From positions 1 through 64,000 of the forward strand of contig NZ_JALKBD010000019.1 in the NCBI RefSeq assembly GCF_023015905.1: 64,000 bases of DNA. Reading direction: 5' to 3'. Shown here piece by piece: positions 18,741 through 27,484 of the stretch; positions within the stretch are counted from its first letter, which is position 1, and every line of letters begins with the position of its first letter. Origin of the DNA: Arenibacter sp. F20364 (lineage in GTDB: Bacteria; Bacteroidota; Bacteroidia; Flavobacteriales; Flavobacteriaceae). Below the pieces are notes generated by a model, which ran no database searches, was not told where the DNA came from, and was given only the letters and a program-made list of their open reading frames with translations. The position numbers were made by a program, and so were the translations under genes.

Positions 18741-18773
18741 TCGTACTTTCTTTCATTTGCACTATTACCCTCT

Positions 18774-19589
18774 ATGAAATATAAACTAAACCTATTCTTT
18801 GGCATCGTCTTTCTCCTTGGGAGTTGTACCAACAATAAAAGTGATGATTTTAGGTGCGCGCCAGAACCCATGCCAAAGTACGAATATAGAGCAAGCATAA
18901 TTGGAGAAATGACACCTCAATTAGATTCTGTTCTAAGGATAGAAAAAAGAAGGGAAGTCTTTAAACCATGTAGAATTTACGCTTTTGATGCAGCATTCTA
19001 TAGCGCATCCAATGAATTGTTATCTCAGGAGCGTATTTTATTAATGTCCACAGGGAAGAGATGGGAACATAATCCGGAAAAACAGGACGAGATTCTGGTT
19101 AAATATGAATTTGACAAGGAGTCTATTGATAGTATTAATTTATATCAACTCAACAAGAGCGCTGTTTACAATAAATGGAGCCGAACTGTAAGTACAGGAA
19201 TAAGAGAGAATGTGGAAGAAATATGGATGCATCCATTCAGGTCTAACCAATATAACTTCACAGAGGTAGCTCCATTTCCACAAATTAAATTTCCTTTGAG
19301 TGTAGGAAAAAAATGGACGGACAATGATAAAAAATTGCACGAAGGTTGGGGGGATTGGTCCCACATGAATGTAAGAAGTACCTTCGAGGTACTATCCATA
19401 GAAACAATACAATCAAACTACGGAGAACTGGAAAATTGTTGGAAAGTTAAGGGCGTATCAACCTTTGACCTTGGCCGATCTGAAGTGACCTATTGGTTTC
19501 ATGAAAAATATGGGTTTGTAAAGTTGAACTATGTGAATTATGGAGACCAAAAACTAAATATTGAGTTAGCAGAAATAAAAGAAAACTAG
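18774..19589 (+). CDS. Lipoprotein of unknown function
   Basis: The ATG at 18774 gives a clean lipoprotein signal (MKYKLNLFFGIVFLLGSC, Cys18) and a 271-residue product; the open frame reaches back to 18705 but that part lies inside the palindromic repeat. The mature protein is rich in beta-type strands, with a YWFHEKYGFVKLNYVNYG segment near the end and a KFPLSVGKKWTDN segment typical of outer-membrane-anchored flavobacterial proteins of the DUF3108-like or Spy-like fold space, but I cannot assign a family. Its neighbours give no functional clue. Confidence 0.7.
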   Translation: MKYKLNLFFGIVFLLGSCTNNKSDDFRCAPEPMPKYEYRASIIGEMTPQLDSVLRIEKRREVFKPCRIYAFDAAFYSASNELLSQERILLMSTGKRWEHNPEKQDEILVKYEFDKESIDSINLYQLNKSAVYNKWSRTVSTGIRENVEEIWMHPFRSNQYNFTEVAPFPQIKFPLSVGKKWTDNDKKLHEGWGDWSHMNVRSTFEVLSIETIQSNYGELENCWKVKGVSTFDLGRSEVTYWFHEKYGFVKLNYVNYGDQKLNIELAEIKEN

Positions 19590-19656
19590 CATTTTAAAAA
19601 GTCCTTAGCTTTTAACATACAAATTATGACCCTTTTAAAAAACAGGGCCAGTTCAA

Positions 19657-20146
19657 TTAATTCTGGGTGGAATCAATTTCTTGCTCCACTTTTTGCTGCA
19701 TTTCTTTTGCCCAGTCGGCAAGTTGTTGGTATTGTTTGTCGGTCATTTTGGCTTCCTCATGCAACCATAGGTAAGATTTAAGTGGCATGGTCTGCTCTTT
19801 CATAACCAAGTGAAGGGCTTCAAATTTCTTTACCGCAGTATCTGGGGGATACCTGGCGAATTCCGAAAAATTTAAAGCCTGTTTGGCCTGCTTAATATGG
19901 CTGTTCATCCACCAACTTACAGGTTGTATATTGTAATACCAGGGATAGTCTTCGGTATAATTGGAATGGCAATCATAGCAGGCAACATACAGATCCATTT
20001 GGATATTCATGGGTACCTCATATTTATCCGTGATATCCACCACGGTATCGGCGTCCACATAATTTTTTTTCAGGATTAAATATAGGCATTTGGAGCAGTA
20101 GGAATACCACAAGTAATACAAGGACGATCTTTAACCTAGGATTCAT
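19657..20146 (-). pseudogene. haem_bd-domain protein, frameshifted in an A8 tract
   Basis: From the ATG at 20146 the frame reads MNPRLKIVLVLLVVFLLLQ..., a normal membrane anchor, then goes out of frame at a run of eight A (T on the plus strand, 20063-20070). From there the other frame continues NYVDADTVVDITDKY and a full haem_bd domain with the c-type haem motif CYDCH, then MPLKSYLWLHEEAKMT and a C-terminal helix. The interval is 490 bases, one more than 163 codons, so removing one A restores a 162-residue protein. It is either a sequencing indel, a true loss, or slippage. A start inside the second frame at 20121 would give an unlikely N-terminus. Such proteins are membrane-tethered periplasmic haem proteins. 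Confidence 0.8.
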
Positions 20147-20346
20147 AATTTCTTGTACAAAAAAAGCAATACTTTCAATAATAAAAGACCACAAATACCT
20201 CTACATCAGGACTAAACTAATGAATTTTTTTAAAATTTTTTTGAAAACAATTCTAGCAATCGCCCCATAATTTCCTTACAATCATACAAATATCTGCCAT
20301 TTTTATCGTAATTTTAGAAGTAAACCGTTTAACAAAACCATCAACT

Positions 20347-20718
20347 ATGAAACATACAAAAACTCCTTATTTCGGATTATTATTGACGGCTTTTCTTTTT
20401 ATGTTCTCATCCAACGCTTTTGCCCAAAGCAGTGAAACTATAAAAGGAGAAGTTTTGGACATGTCTTGTTATGTTACGCAAGAAGCTACGGGACAAGGCC
20501 ACAAAAAATGCGCCCAAGCCTGTTTGGATAAAGGATTACCTGCCGGCATTCTCAGCGAAAACGGAATGGTTTATCTTTTGGTGGAAGACCACAACGCAGC
20601 CGATGCCTATAAACAAGCCATTTCAAACGCTGCTGAAACGGTAGAAGTAACCGGAAAAGTGGTGGAAAAAGATGGCATAAAATCTATTGTTGTAGAAAAG
20701 GTCATGGTAAAAGGATAA
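20347..20718 (+). CDS. Small exported Cys/His-containing protein
   Basis: The 123-residue protein has a signal peptide ending SNAFAQ. The mature ~97 residues carry the conserved-looking pattern DMSCYV, GHKKCAQACLDKGLPAG and a beta-rich tail (VEVTGKVVEKDGIKSIVVEK), suggesting an OB-like small barrel with three Cys and one His that might bind a metal or haem. I have seen this pattern in uncharacterised Bacteroidota and PVC proteins, but no function is known to me. It is divergent from the haem-binding gene, with ~200 bases between, and has its own terminator. Confidence 0.78.
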   Translation: MKHTKTPYFGLLLTAFLFMFSSNAFAQSSETIKGEVLDMSCYVTQEATGQGHKKCAQACLDKGLPAGILSENGMVYLLVEDHNAADAYKQAISNAAETVEVTGKVVEKDGIKSIVVEKVMVKG

Positions 20719-20743
20719 TCCACAACTCTTTTTAAGCTTATTT

Positions 20744-20774
20744 AAAAGCAGTTCTTTGAGGAACTGCTTTTTTT
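20744..20774 (+). terminator. Rho-independent terminator
   Basis: AAAAGCAGTTC (20744-20754) pairs perfectly with GAACTGCTTTT (20761-20771) around a 6-base loop, followed by more T. It lies 26 bases after the stop of the small exported Cys/His protein. Confidence 0.9.
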
Positions 20775-20807
20775 ATGGCTATAATTTTTTATGGTCTTAA
20801 TTTTTCC

Positions 20808-20894
20808 CAGCTAACGAGAGCTGTGCGTTAGGGCTGGACAGTCCATACTTCTTTGGACTGTCGTTCACACGTATCTTGCACGAACCGTTGGCTG
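20808..20894. repeat. Structured palindromic element (nested stems, attC-like outline)
   Basis: The outer arms CAGCTAACG (20808-20816) and CGTTGGCTG (20886-20894) pair with one wobble. An inner perfect 9-bp stem is GACAGTCCA (20837-20845) with TGGACTGTC (20854-20862). GTGC and GCAC pair between them. It lies just upstream of the small zinc-ribbon gene. The AAC...GTT outer arms and nested stems resemble an integron attC site, but the consensus ends are imperfect and no integrase is in view. Confidence 0.55.
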
Positions 20895-20989
20895 CAACCA
20901 AAAAAGAAAAACCTAAATATTTTCAATGAAATAATATATTTTTAAGAATTGATTTTTAACAAATCTATAATTAAATTAAATTATAAAGC

Positions 20990-21205
20990 ATGGCTTTTTT
21001 TAGCAAGAAAACAAGAGAACCTCTTTCCGTCCAAGTAAAAGGAAAACAATTAAACTGTGGTGTTTGTGGGAATGACCATTTTTTCAATAAACGTATTCAA
21101 TTGAATACTTCAATATTCACGTTCCTCAATATTGATTGGCTGAATAAAAATGCGACTTGCTTTGTTTGTAGTAATTGTACTCACATAATATGGTTTGAGA
21201 GCTAA
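20990..21205 (+). CDS. Small zinc-ribbon protein
   Basis: The 71-residue protein has paired Cys knuckles CGVCGN (about residue 23) and CFVCSNCTHIIWF (about residue 60), with the linking segment LNTSIFTFLNIDWLNKNA. This layout matches a small zinc-ribbon family of nucleic-acid-binding-like proteins found across bacteria, with the TFLxxDWLN element conserved. The function is unknown. It sits between two structured repeats like a gene cassette. Confidence 0.75.
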   Translation: MAFFSKKTREPLSVQVKGKQLNCGVCGNDHFFNKRIQLNTSIFTFLNIDWLNKNATCFVCSNCTHIIWFES

Positions 21206-21209
21206 TAAG

Positions 21210-21374
21210 TCCTCCGCTAGTGCGAGCGACAGCGATGGGATTAGGGAACATACTTTATAATTATTGGCTGTGCAGCTTTCCAAAAGGAAATCCATAGAAT
21301 TAACTATCTTAGGACTGGCGGACACCTTTCCTATAGAAAGGTCCGGAACTAATAGGACCTGAGCGGTCGTACAA
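21210..21374. repeat. Structured repeat region with several hairpins
   Basis: It contains CCGCTAGTGCGAGCGACAG (related to the element at 18661) and hairpins CTTTCC/GGAAA near 21280 and ACCTTTC/GAAAGGT (21324-21330 with 21336-21342), ending in AGGACCT. It is non-coding as far as I can see and lies between the zinc-ribbon gene and the membrane-hydrolase gene. Confidence 0.45.
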
Positions 21375-21402
21375 GCTTTTAATCAATCTTTAGGTAAGTT
21401 CA

Positions 21403-22827
21403 ATGAGCACTAAATTGGATTCCAAAAACATATACAACTTCGCCAACTTTCTGATTGGGCTATTTATAGTACTTTCTTTAGTTCAGATTATTGTAGAGGC
21501 CCTGGCCGGATATCGCTTTTATTTGTTTAGCCCGTATTATGAACCGTGGATTATTCTACTCACTATGGTCACCATTGCGGTTATGTTGGTGCTGCTTTGG
21601 TATTTTTGGATTAAAAACTATAGGATTGCCTTTATAGCCTTTTTAATCTCTTCCGTAACATCATTGGCCTTTACCCTATTCGCGTATTTGGCCTTGTCGG
21701 ACAGGGATTTGCAAAAATTGGTTCCTTGGGCATTTGTAATACTCCTATGCTCTGGAATTATTTATTCGGTAAGCCTTTTTACGTCCAAGACAAGACATAA
21801 ACGTTGGTTGTTCTGGGTAGGAGCTATCGGGTTCTCTTTAGAGGTCATTTTATTAGTGCTACAGTTGTGGGCTCTTAATACTGACGATGAGGCTGTTTCA
21901 ATTATAGTAGGCAAAGTTTTGCTGTGGATATTAGCGCTGATCAATTTCAACATGATCTTCTATATATTGAACTTCAAAGAGGAGTTGGATCTACTGAAAA
22001 ACAAAGCTAAGGCAAAACCCTCCTATTTATTGACCGGGATACGTGTCGCACTTGGCATTGTGTCCCTATTTGCAGTTTTAATTGTTTTAAATGTTGCTAC
22101 CTCTGAATATGCTTGGGAAAAGGGAAAAGTTGCCAGATCTAAACTAATGGTTGGGGATTTTGAAGCCAAAATTTATGTAAACGCCCAAAATGATACGCTC
22201 CTGTACCGCTTGCAGTTACCAAAAGATTACGATAGCCACAAGGAGTATCCCCTAGTAGTCAATTTACATAATGGCGGGGGTGTAGGAACAGACAACCTGA
22301 TCCAATTGGATGCCACCACCACCGCCCAACTATTGTCTACTGCTGAGAATCGTGAAAAATATCCTGCTTTTATCTTTTTGCCCCAAAGTCCTACAAACAA
22401 CGGTTTCGGAGGTATTTCAGATGATCCTGGAGTTTCTGACCTGGTATTCGAGGCCATGAACCAACTGGAAAAAGTATACAATATTGATGATAAACGGCGC
22501 TACGTAGTAGGGATGTCGACCGGGGGTTATGGTGCTTGGTATTTTATTGGAGTAAAACCGGAAAAATTTGCTGCGGCCATACCTATTTGCGGAGGAGGGG
22601 ATCCGAAAATGGCATCTAAAATGACCCATGTTCCTATCTGGGCATTTCATGGTAAAACGGATAAATCGGTACCGGTACATTTAACACAAAATATGATCAA
22701 AGCTATAAGGAAAGCCGATGGAAGCCCTAAGTACACAGAATTTTCAGCCGGTCATCTTATCTGGGACAAGGTTCAAAGTACCCCTGGATATTTGGATTGG
22801 CTGTTTGCCCAAAAAAGAACTGATTAA
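21403..22827 (+). CDS. Membrane-anchored alpha/beta hydrolase
   Basis: The 474-residue protein joins about seven N-terminal hydrophobic segments (residues 10-230, the last at VALGIVSLFAVLIVLNVAT) to a C-terminal alpha/beta hydrolase (about 255-470) of the PHB-depolymerase/prolyl-oligopeptidase-like type. Visible motifs are VNLHNGGG (oxyanion region), nucleophile GMSTGGYGAW, Asp in FHGKTDKSVP and His in SAGHLIWD, so the Ser-Asp-His triad is complete. The hydrolase domain probably faces the periplasm. The substrate is unknown; an ester or peptide is likely. It stands alone. Confidence 0.8.
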   Translation: MSTKLDSKNIYNFANFLIGLFIVLSLVQIIVEALAGYRFYLFSPYYEPWIILLTMVTIAVMLVLLWYFWIKNYRIAFIAFLISSVTSLAFTLFAYLALSDRDLQKLVPWAFVILLCSGIIYSVSLFTSKTRHKRWLFWVGAIGFSLEVILLVLQLWALNTDDEAVSIIVGKVLLWILALINFNMIFYILNFKEELDLLKNKAKAKPSYLLTGIRVALGIVSLFAVLIVLNVATSEYAWEKGKVARSKLMVGDFEAKIYVNAQNDTLLYRLQLPKDYDSHKEYPLVVNLHNGGGVGTDNLIQLDATTTAQLLSTAENREKYPAFIFLPQSPTNNGFGGISDDPGVSDLVFEAMNQLEKVYNIDDKRRYVVGMSTGGYGAWYFIGVKPEKFAAAIPICGGGDPKMASKMTHVPIWAFHGKTDKSVPVHLTQNMIKAIRKADGSPKYTEFSAGHLIWDKVQSTPGYLDWLFAQKRTD

Positions 22828-22915
22828 TAGAGAATGTACTGTGGAAAACCCATGTCACCTAAATAGGCCTGGCCTTCCCCTCTTGATTTATGCTTATGAT
22901 TTTTAATAAAAACTC

Positions 22916-24232
22916 TTATTGGCTTAACCAGTTATCAAACCAATCAAAGGCATCGTTCTGCATCTGGACATCAAACTTATGTCCGCCATCATAGAATTTT
23001 CCGCTATACTTTTCGGGATGTCCCGCTTTAGTAAAGACTTGGGCGAGAATGTTATCTGCTTTTTTCATTTCGGGTAAGGTGTATAGTCCGTCTTGATTAT
23101 TGCTCTGCACCATGGTAGGAAGGGGTACCCGCAGCCCAAATATTTCAGGGAAATCCAGATAGTTCGCCAAGCCCGGGGCATAGGTCATCCAGGTATGGGT
23201 GTAGGATCTGTTCAGTAGAAAATCTTTCCAAGTAGACATAAAACCTACGCATACGGCACATTTTATGCGCGCATCCATTCCCCCCAAAAAAACAGTACGG
23301 AGTCCCCCACCCGAGAGTCCACCGCAACCTATCCGATCGGGATCCACGTCTTTTCTTGCGCTCAGGATATCCAGAGCAATACGGTCTTCGGCCAGTACCA
23401 TACCGGTGTAGGAGGTACCGGCAGAAAAAAGGGACTTGGCCATTACGTGTTCATGGTGGCCTGCCCATTCGTTATAGGCTTCTATGTTCCTGACATCTTC
23501 AGGGTTTTCATCGGTGCGTCCCTCCGCTTTTAACGGCCCCCATTCAATACCTGCCATATCTTCATAGAACACCCGCCGGCTGGCAAAGGAAAAAGCATCA
23601 TGTACCAAAACGGCATAACCCCTTTTGGCCATCCCATTGGCCCATGCCCTACCCTCATAATCGCTTTTCTGGTGCTCCACGATAAGCGGATGCTGGTTAT
23701 CTGAAGTCTTGGTAATCTTTCTTTTGCCAAAATATTTTTTCCCGGCATGGTCGTGCAGGCCCAGAATAGCGGGCAACTTTCCAGTACTGTTTTCAGGTTT
23801 CATAAAAATAGCCTCCACCGGTCTTCCGTAGGGCAATTGCCAAGTAAGTTCCTCTATGTGGAGTCCGTCGTAATTGAATTTCCTTTTAAGGGTAACTGTA
23901 ATAGTTTCTTTAATCAAAGGCTCTCCTATCTGTTCCTGGGCCTTGGCATGGGCACTGGGCTTCCAATCCTCGATATTGGACCAAATGTCGTTTCGGAACG
24001 ACAACTTGGGCGGATCCTGCATTTGTGACGCCAACCAAGGGCCGTATTGGCCTATAAGACTTTTGGAGATATCTACATTCATAGGGAGTGGTTTTGAGGT
24101 TAGTGTATTATTGAAAGCCGCGCTTATAGTGCCGGGCAAGAGTGGCAAGGCCACACTGGCCAGCGCCGTCTTGGATAAAAAGTCCCTTCTGGAACCTTGG
24201 ATTTCGGCATCGGTATTTTTGGATTTTTTCAT
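22916..24232 (-). CDS. Exported alpha/beta hydrolase (acetyl-xylan-esterase/dienelactone-hydrolase-like)
   Basis: The 438-residue protein has a Tat-like signal (SRRDFLSKTALASVALPLL). The domain is an alpha/beta hydrolase of the large esterase group annotated as acetyl xylan esterase or abhydrolase_7-like: LGLHDHAGKKY, nucleophile GCGGLSGGGLR, Asp within FMSTWKDF to the C-terminal region, and His in YDGGHKFD. Such enzymes in Bacteroidota often remove acetyl or methyl esters from polysaccharides. It is monocistronic in view, convergent with the previous hydrolase gene. Confidence 0.82.
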   Translation of the reverse strand: MKKSKNTDAEIQGSRRDFLSKTALASVALPLLPGTISAAFNNTLTSKPLPMNVDISKSLIGQYGPWLASQMQDPPKLSFRNDIWSNIEDWKPSAHAKAQEQIGEPLIKETITVTLKRKFNYDGLHIEELTWQLPYGRPVEAIFMKPENSTGKLPAILGLHDHAGKKYFGKRKITKTSDNQHPLIVEHQKSDYEGRAWANGMAKRGYAVLVHDAFSFASRRVFYEDMAGIEWGPLKAEGRTDENPEDVRNIEAYNEWAGHHEHVMAKSLFSAGTSYTGMVLAEDRIALDILSARKDVDPDRIGCGGLSGGGLRTVFLGGMDARIKCAVCVGFMSTWKDFLLNRSYTHTWMTYAPGLANYLDFPEIFGLRVPLPTMVQSNNQDGLYTLPEMKKADNILAQVFTKAGHPEKYSGKFYDGGHKFDVQMQNDAFDWFDNWLSQ

Positions 24233-24519
24233 GTTCTAGGATAAATGGCGGGACATTTAAAGTTAGTATTTATTTTTTAGTATTCACCATGGTTGGGGTT
24301 GGGGAGTTAATCAATATCTTGGTTGGTGATCATTGGTTAGGTAGTAGTGGTGTTCTTCTATTTACCTAGCACTTCTTAAATTCAGTTACCACACTTATAA
24401 TCAACCTAATATGCCATTCCTCTGACATATTTCCATTTAAGCTTCCCAAAAAACATTAAAAAAAGAGAATATTGCGCGATTTTTTTTAATCTTTAACAAA
24501 TTCTAATGACCAACGACCA

Positions 24520-25929
24520 ATGACCTTAGATTACCCCTCAGTATTGTTTATTTTGGCCCTGAATAATTTATTTATCATTGCATTATTTATCTACCAATAT
24601 TTTTATCAGCACAAACAATGGTATTTGTTGTTGGTGGCTTTGGGCATTACATCCCAAACCCTTGCCATTCTTATGTATGCCAATAGGGACTTATTTCCTG
24701 CTTTGCTCAGTTTGCGTATAAATAATTTTCTTTTGATTTCCTGTTTTGCCTTTACTTCCTTTGGTCTTATCTCTTTTGATGGTAAAATGCGGAAAAAACT
24801 TCTATGGCTTTTCGCTGTTTTTGCCTCTCTATTTTATTCCGCCATTTTGATGGTGGAAGAAAACTTCACCATGCTTAGCGTTATACGCATAGCATCTTGT
24901 TCATTTTTCTACGGGATAGGTGCTTATTACCTATTTATCAATAAAAATAAATACAAATTTTCCATCCTTTTAAGTGGGGTGCTTCTCTTGTATTCAATAT
25001 TCCAACTAATTCGTGCTATTCACGTATACCAATTGGGCGACTCATATGTTTTCCTCCAGAACTCTACTTTCAATAATTGGTTTCTGATAATTTCTGTCCT
25101 GGTAATCAGTGCTATCAGTATAGGTTTCATAATGCTTTTAAAAGAAGTAGATCAAAAAACGATACTTCGAAAAAATAAGATTATTGAAAAGGATAAACTT
25201 GAGTTGGAAGCGTTGAACCAGACCCAAAATAAATTATTTTCAATTATAGCCCACGATTTAAGAAGTCCGTTCAACAACATTTTATGCCTTTCCGAGCTCC
25301 TCTCGGAAAAGGTAGCGGCCACCGAAAATTCCGAATCTGAAGAGTTTGTTAATCTAATAAATACCACTGCCAAAAATACACTCAGTTTGCTGGACAATCT
25401 TTTAAATTGGGCAAAATCACAAACTGGAGAACTTGGTTTTAGCCCCGAAAAAATTAACTTGTCGAAAGTTATATCGCACATCATTGAACTTAAAACATCC
25501 CAGGCAAAAGCCAAGAACATTTCCTTGTATTTTTCCACTACTGATGAAATTGAACTAAGTACTGATGAAAATATTTTAGGAACCGTTTTACGCAATTTAA
25601 TTTCGAACGCCATAAAGTTCACAAATCCAGGCGGACAAATAGAGGTTGCAGCCATTACAAATCAGGGTTATGTGGAAATTTCTATATCCGACAATGGAGT
25701 GGGTATGGACGAAAATACACTTCATAAAATCTTCAATTTAACCACGAATGTAACCTTGCCTGGCACGGCGAACGAAAAAGGTTCCGGTTTAGGTCTGGTC
25801 CTTTGCAGGGAATTTGTAAAAAAATTGGATGGACAACTTTGGGTGGAAAGTGAAAAAGGAAAAGGCAGTACTTTCAAATTTACACTGCCCTATAATATTG
25901 CAGCACCAAAATTGGCGAAAATTGCTTGA
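24520..25929 (+). CDS. Membrane sensor histidine kinase (7-TM type)
   Basis: The 469-residue protein has seven hydrophobic segments (residues about 7-207), a short coiled linker (210-238), the phosphoacceptor helix SIIAHDLRSPFNN with His245, and a HATPase domain with N box (NLISNAIKFT), G1 (DNGVGMDE) and G2 (GSGLGLVLC). It autophosphorylates on His245; no cognate response regulator is adjacent, so it is an orphan kinase. The sensor part has no periplasmic domain, suggesting a membrane-embedded signal. Confidence 0.9.
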   Translation: MTLDYPSVLFILALNNLFIIALFIYQYFYQHKQWYLLLVALGITSQTLAILMYANRDLFPALLSLRINNFLLISCFAFTSFGLISFDGKMRKKLLWLFAVFASLFYSAILMVEENFTMLSVIRIASCSFFYGIGAYYLFINKNKYKFSILLSGVLLLYSIFQLIRAIHVYQLGDSYVFLQNSTFNNWFLIISVLVISAISIGFIMLLKEVDQKTILRKNKIIEKDKLELEALNQTQNKLFSIIAHDLRSPFNNILCLSELLSEKVAATENSESEEFVNLINTTAKNTLSLLDNLLNWAKSQTGELGFSPEKINLSKVISHIIELKTSQAKAKNISLYFSTTDEIELSTDENILGTVLRNLISNAIKFTNPGGQIEVAAITNQGYVEISISDNGVGMDENTLHKIFNLTTNVTLPGTANEKGSGLGLVLCREFVKKLDGQLWVESEKGKGSTFKFTLPYNIAAPKLAKIA

Positions 25930-26011
25930 TAACTTGATATAGGAAAAGCCCTAGACCATTCCAAAAATTATTTGGACCTTAGGTTTTAACACACTATAAC
26001 GGAATCATGCT

Positions 26012-26263
26012 CTAGAGCATACTTAGCATTTGCTTTTTGATATCTCCTTTTTCATAAATTTTCTGTACCCACTCCACATAGAGCTCGGTGAACTGTTTAT
26101 TTTGAACAAGATCGCCAGACAGGGATTCCTGCCTTATAAAAGCAAGCGAGTCCGTTTTTGTTTGTTGTGCTGCCCGTTGCAATTCGCCACTCATGACATC
26201 TATAATCTCAAGGGGTTGCCCATTCTTATCAAGCCCCTTATCACTATAGTAGCACCGTACTCT
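26012..26263 (-). pseudogene. C-terminal stump of a mannitol-dehydrogenase-family gene
   Basis: Reading from 26263 the frame gives CYYSDKGLDKNGQPLEIID and then GELQRAA, SLSGDLVQNKQFTELY and WVQKIYEKGD. This matches the C-terminal ~80 residues of the polyol/uronate (mannitol dehydrogenase, fructuronate reductase) family: the YxxGxDExGxPIxIxDP segment, then the FGDLxxNxxF and LYEKG segments. The remaining ~400 residues are absent. The stump begins in the same frame directly after the TAG of the Tm-1-like gene (26264-26266), so a deletion appears to have joined them. A start at 26194 would give only 60 residues. Confidence 0.7.
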
Positions 26264-27484
26264 CTATTCCATTATTTTCAACAAACGCTCCACCAACATC
26301 TTCGCAAAGGTTTCGTCGTTGATATGGGCATCCACCTCCATGACTGGCACACGGCCATCCGCGTTTTTCCTTATGGCCGCGAACAAGGCCGAATCCGCTT
26401 CGGAATCATAAAAAATATCCCCCGCGCTATCGATCTGGGATATGCCCTTTAGCGGGATGAGGATCTCTACAAGGGCCTTGGCCCCTATCAGCTTGTCCAC
26501 CAACTGTTTTCCCAAAATCTTGTTCTCCGCCACATTGGTGCGCATCAGGGTCACGTCCGGTGCCCAACTGTAGAGCTGTCTTGATCTATATTTCTCGGGT
26601 AGCGTATCCATTTGCGCAAAGTTAACCATGTCCAGACATCCGGGCACCACGATCTGGGGGATCCCCATTTCCGTTGCAGCGGTAAGTCGGTCCGGCCCTG
26701 CGCTCAATATGCCCCCGCAGAGCTCATCGGCAAGTTCGGTGGTGGTAACGTCCAGCACCGCGTCGAAGACCCCTTCCCGGATCAGCGATTCCATGGTGGC
26801 CCCGCCCACCCCGGTGGCATGGAAGGCCATAACCTCGTAGCCCTTGGACTTTAACAGTTCGGTACATTTGTCCACGCATTTGGTGGTGTTCCCGAACATA
26901 CTGATGGCGATGCTCTTTTTGGCTTCCTCCGAGGCATCCACCTTGGTATCCGCCATGGCAGTGATTGCCGATGCCGCCTGCCGTATCAACAGCCTACTTA
27001 TACTGTTGAGCCCTGCCACATCCACTACCGAGGACATCAGGCTAATGTCCTTTACCCCTATCTGTCTGGAAAGGTCCTTGGCCACTACCGTACTGAGGCA
27101 GAATTTAGGGATGCCCAAGGGCACCGCCTGCATGGCCTCCAGGATGATATAGGTACCTCCTCCCCCGCCCATGCCGATGACGCCCTTGATCCGGTCCTTG
27201 GAAGCAAGCTCAGCCAGGATGGCCGCAGCACCCTTTCCCATCAGCTCTACCGCCCTGCCCCGATCATTGGATTTTCGGATAGTTTCCAGGACAGCGCCAG
27301 AAGCCGCGGCTACGGCATCCTGGTCCACATCTATGGGGAAGTCCACGGAAGTGTCCATGACCCCTGTGTTTATGGTGATCACTTGCTGGCCCAGTGCCCT
27401 GAGACTTTTTAGGAGATAGGAAAAATCTTCCCCCTTGGTATCAAAGCACCCCAGCATTACTATACTTTTATCGGCCATGGCCAT
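26264..27484 (-). CDS. Tm-1-like ATP-binding (UPF0261) protein
   Basis: The 406-residue cytoplasmic protein is full length for the Tm-1-like/UPF0261 family: IVMLGCFDTKGEDFSYL at the N-terminus, GMGGGGGTY in the nucleotide-binding first domain (about residues 103-112), and VPGCLDMVNF plus the HATGVGG motif in the second domain. The tomato relative Tm-1 binds ATP and inhibits a viral replicase; bacterial roles are unknown, usually next to a TIM-barrel PEP-hydrolase-like partner, which is missing here. GC content is visibly higher (mid-50s percent) than the ~40% of its neighbours, suggesting recent transfer. Confidence 0.87.
   Translation of the reverse strand: MAMADKSIVMLGCFDTKGEDFSYLLKSLRALGQQVITINTGVMDTSVDFPIDVDQDAVAAASGAVLETIRKSNDRGRAVELMGKGAAAILAELASKDRIKGVIGMGGGGGTYIILEAMQAVPLGIPKFCLSTVVAKDLSRQIGVKDISLMSSVVDVAGLNSISRLLIRQAASAITAMADTKVDASEEAKKSIAISMFGNTTKCVDKCTELLKSKGYEVMAFHATGVGGATMESLIREGVFDAVLDVTTTELADELCGGILSAGPDRLTAATEMGIPQIVVPGCLDMVNFAQMDTLPEKYRSRQLYSWAPDVTLMRTNVAENKILGKQLVDKLIGAKALVEILIPLKGISQIDSAGDIFYDSEADSALFAAIRKNADGRVPVMEVDAHINDETFAKMLVERLLKIME

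Noticed and set aside
18661-21374. True integron gene-cassette array
   Set aside because: Only partial attC-like outlines, no integrase, and the elements differ from each other; kept as a structured-repeat observation only.
25152-25655. 167-codon minus-strand frame inside the sensor kinase gene
   Set aside because: It is antisense to the conserved kinase core, which fully explains the sequence.
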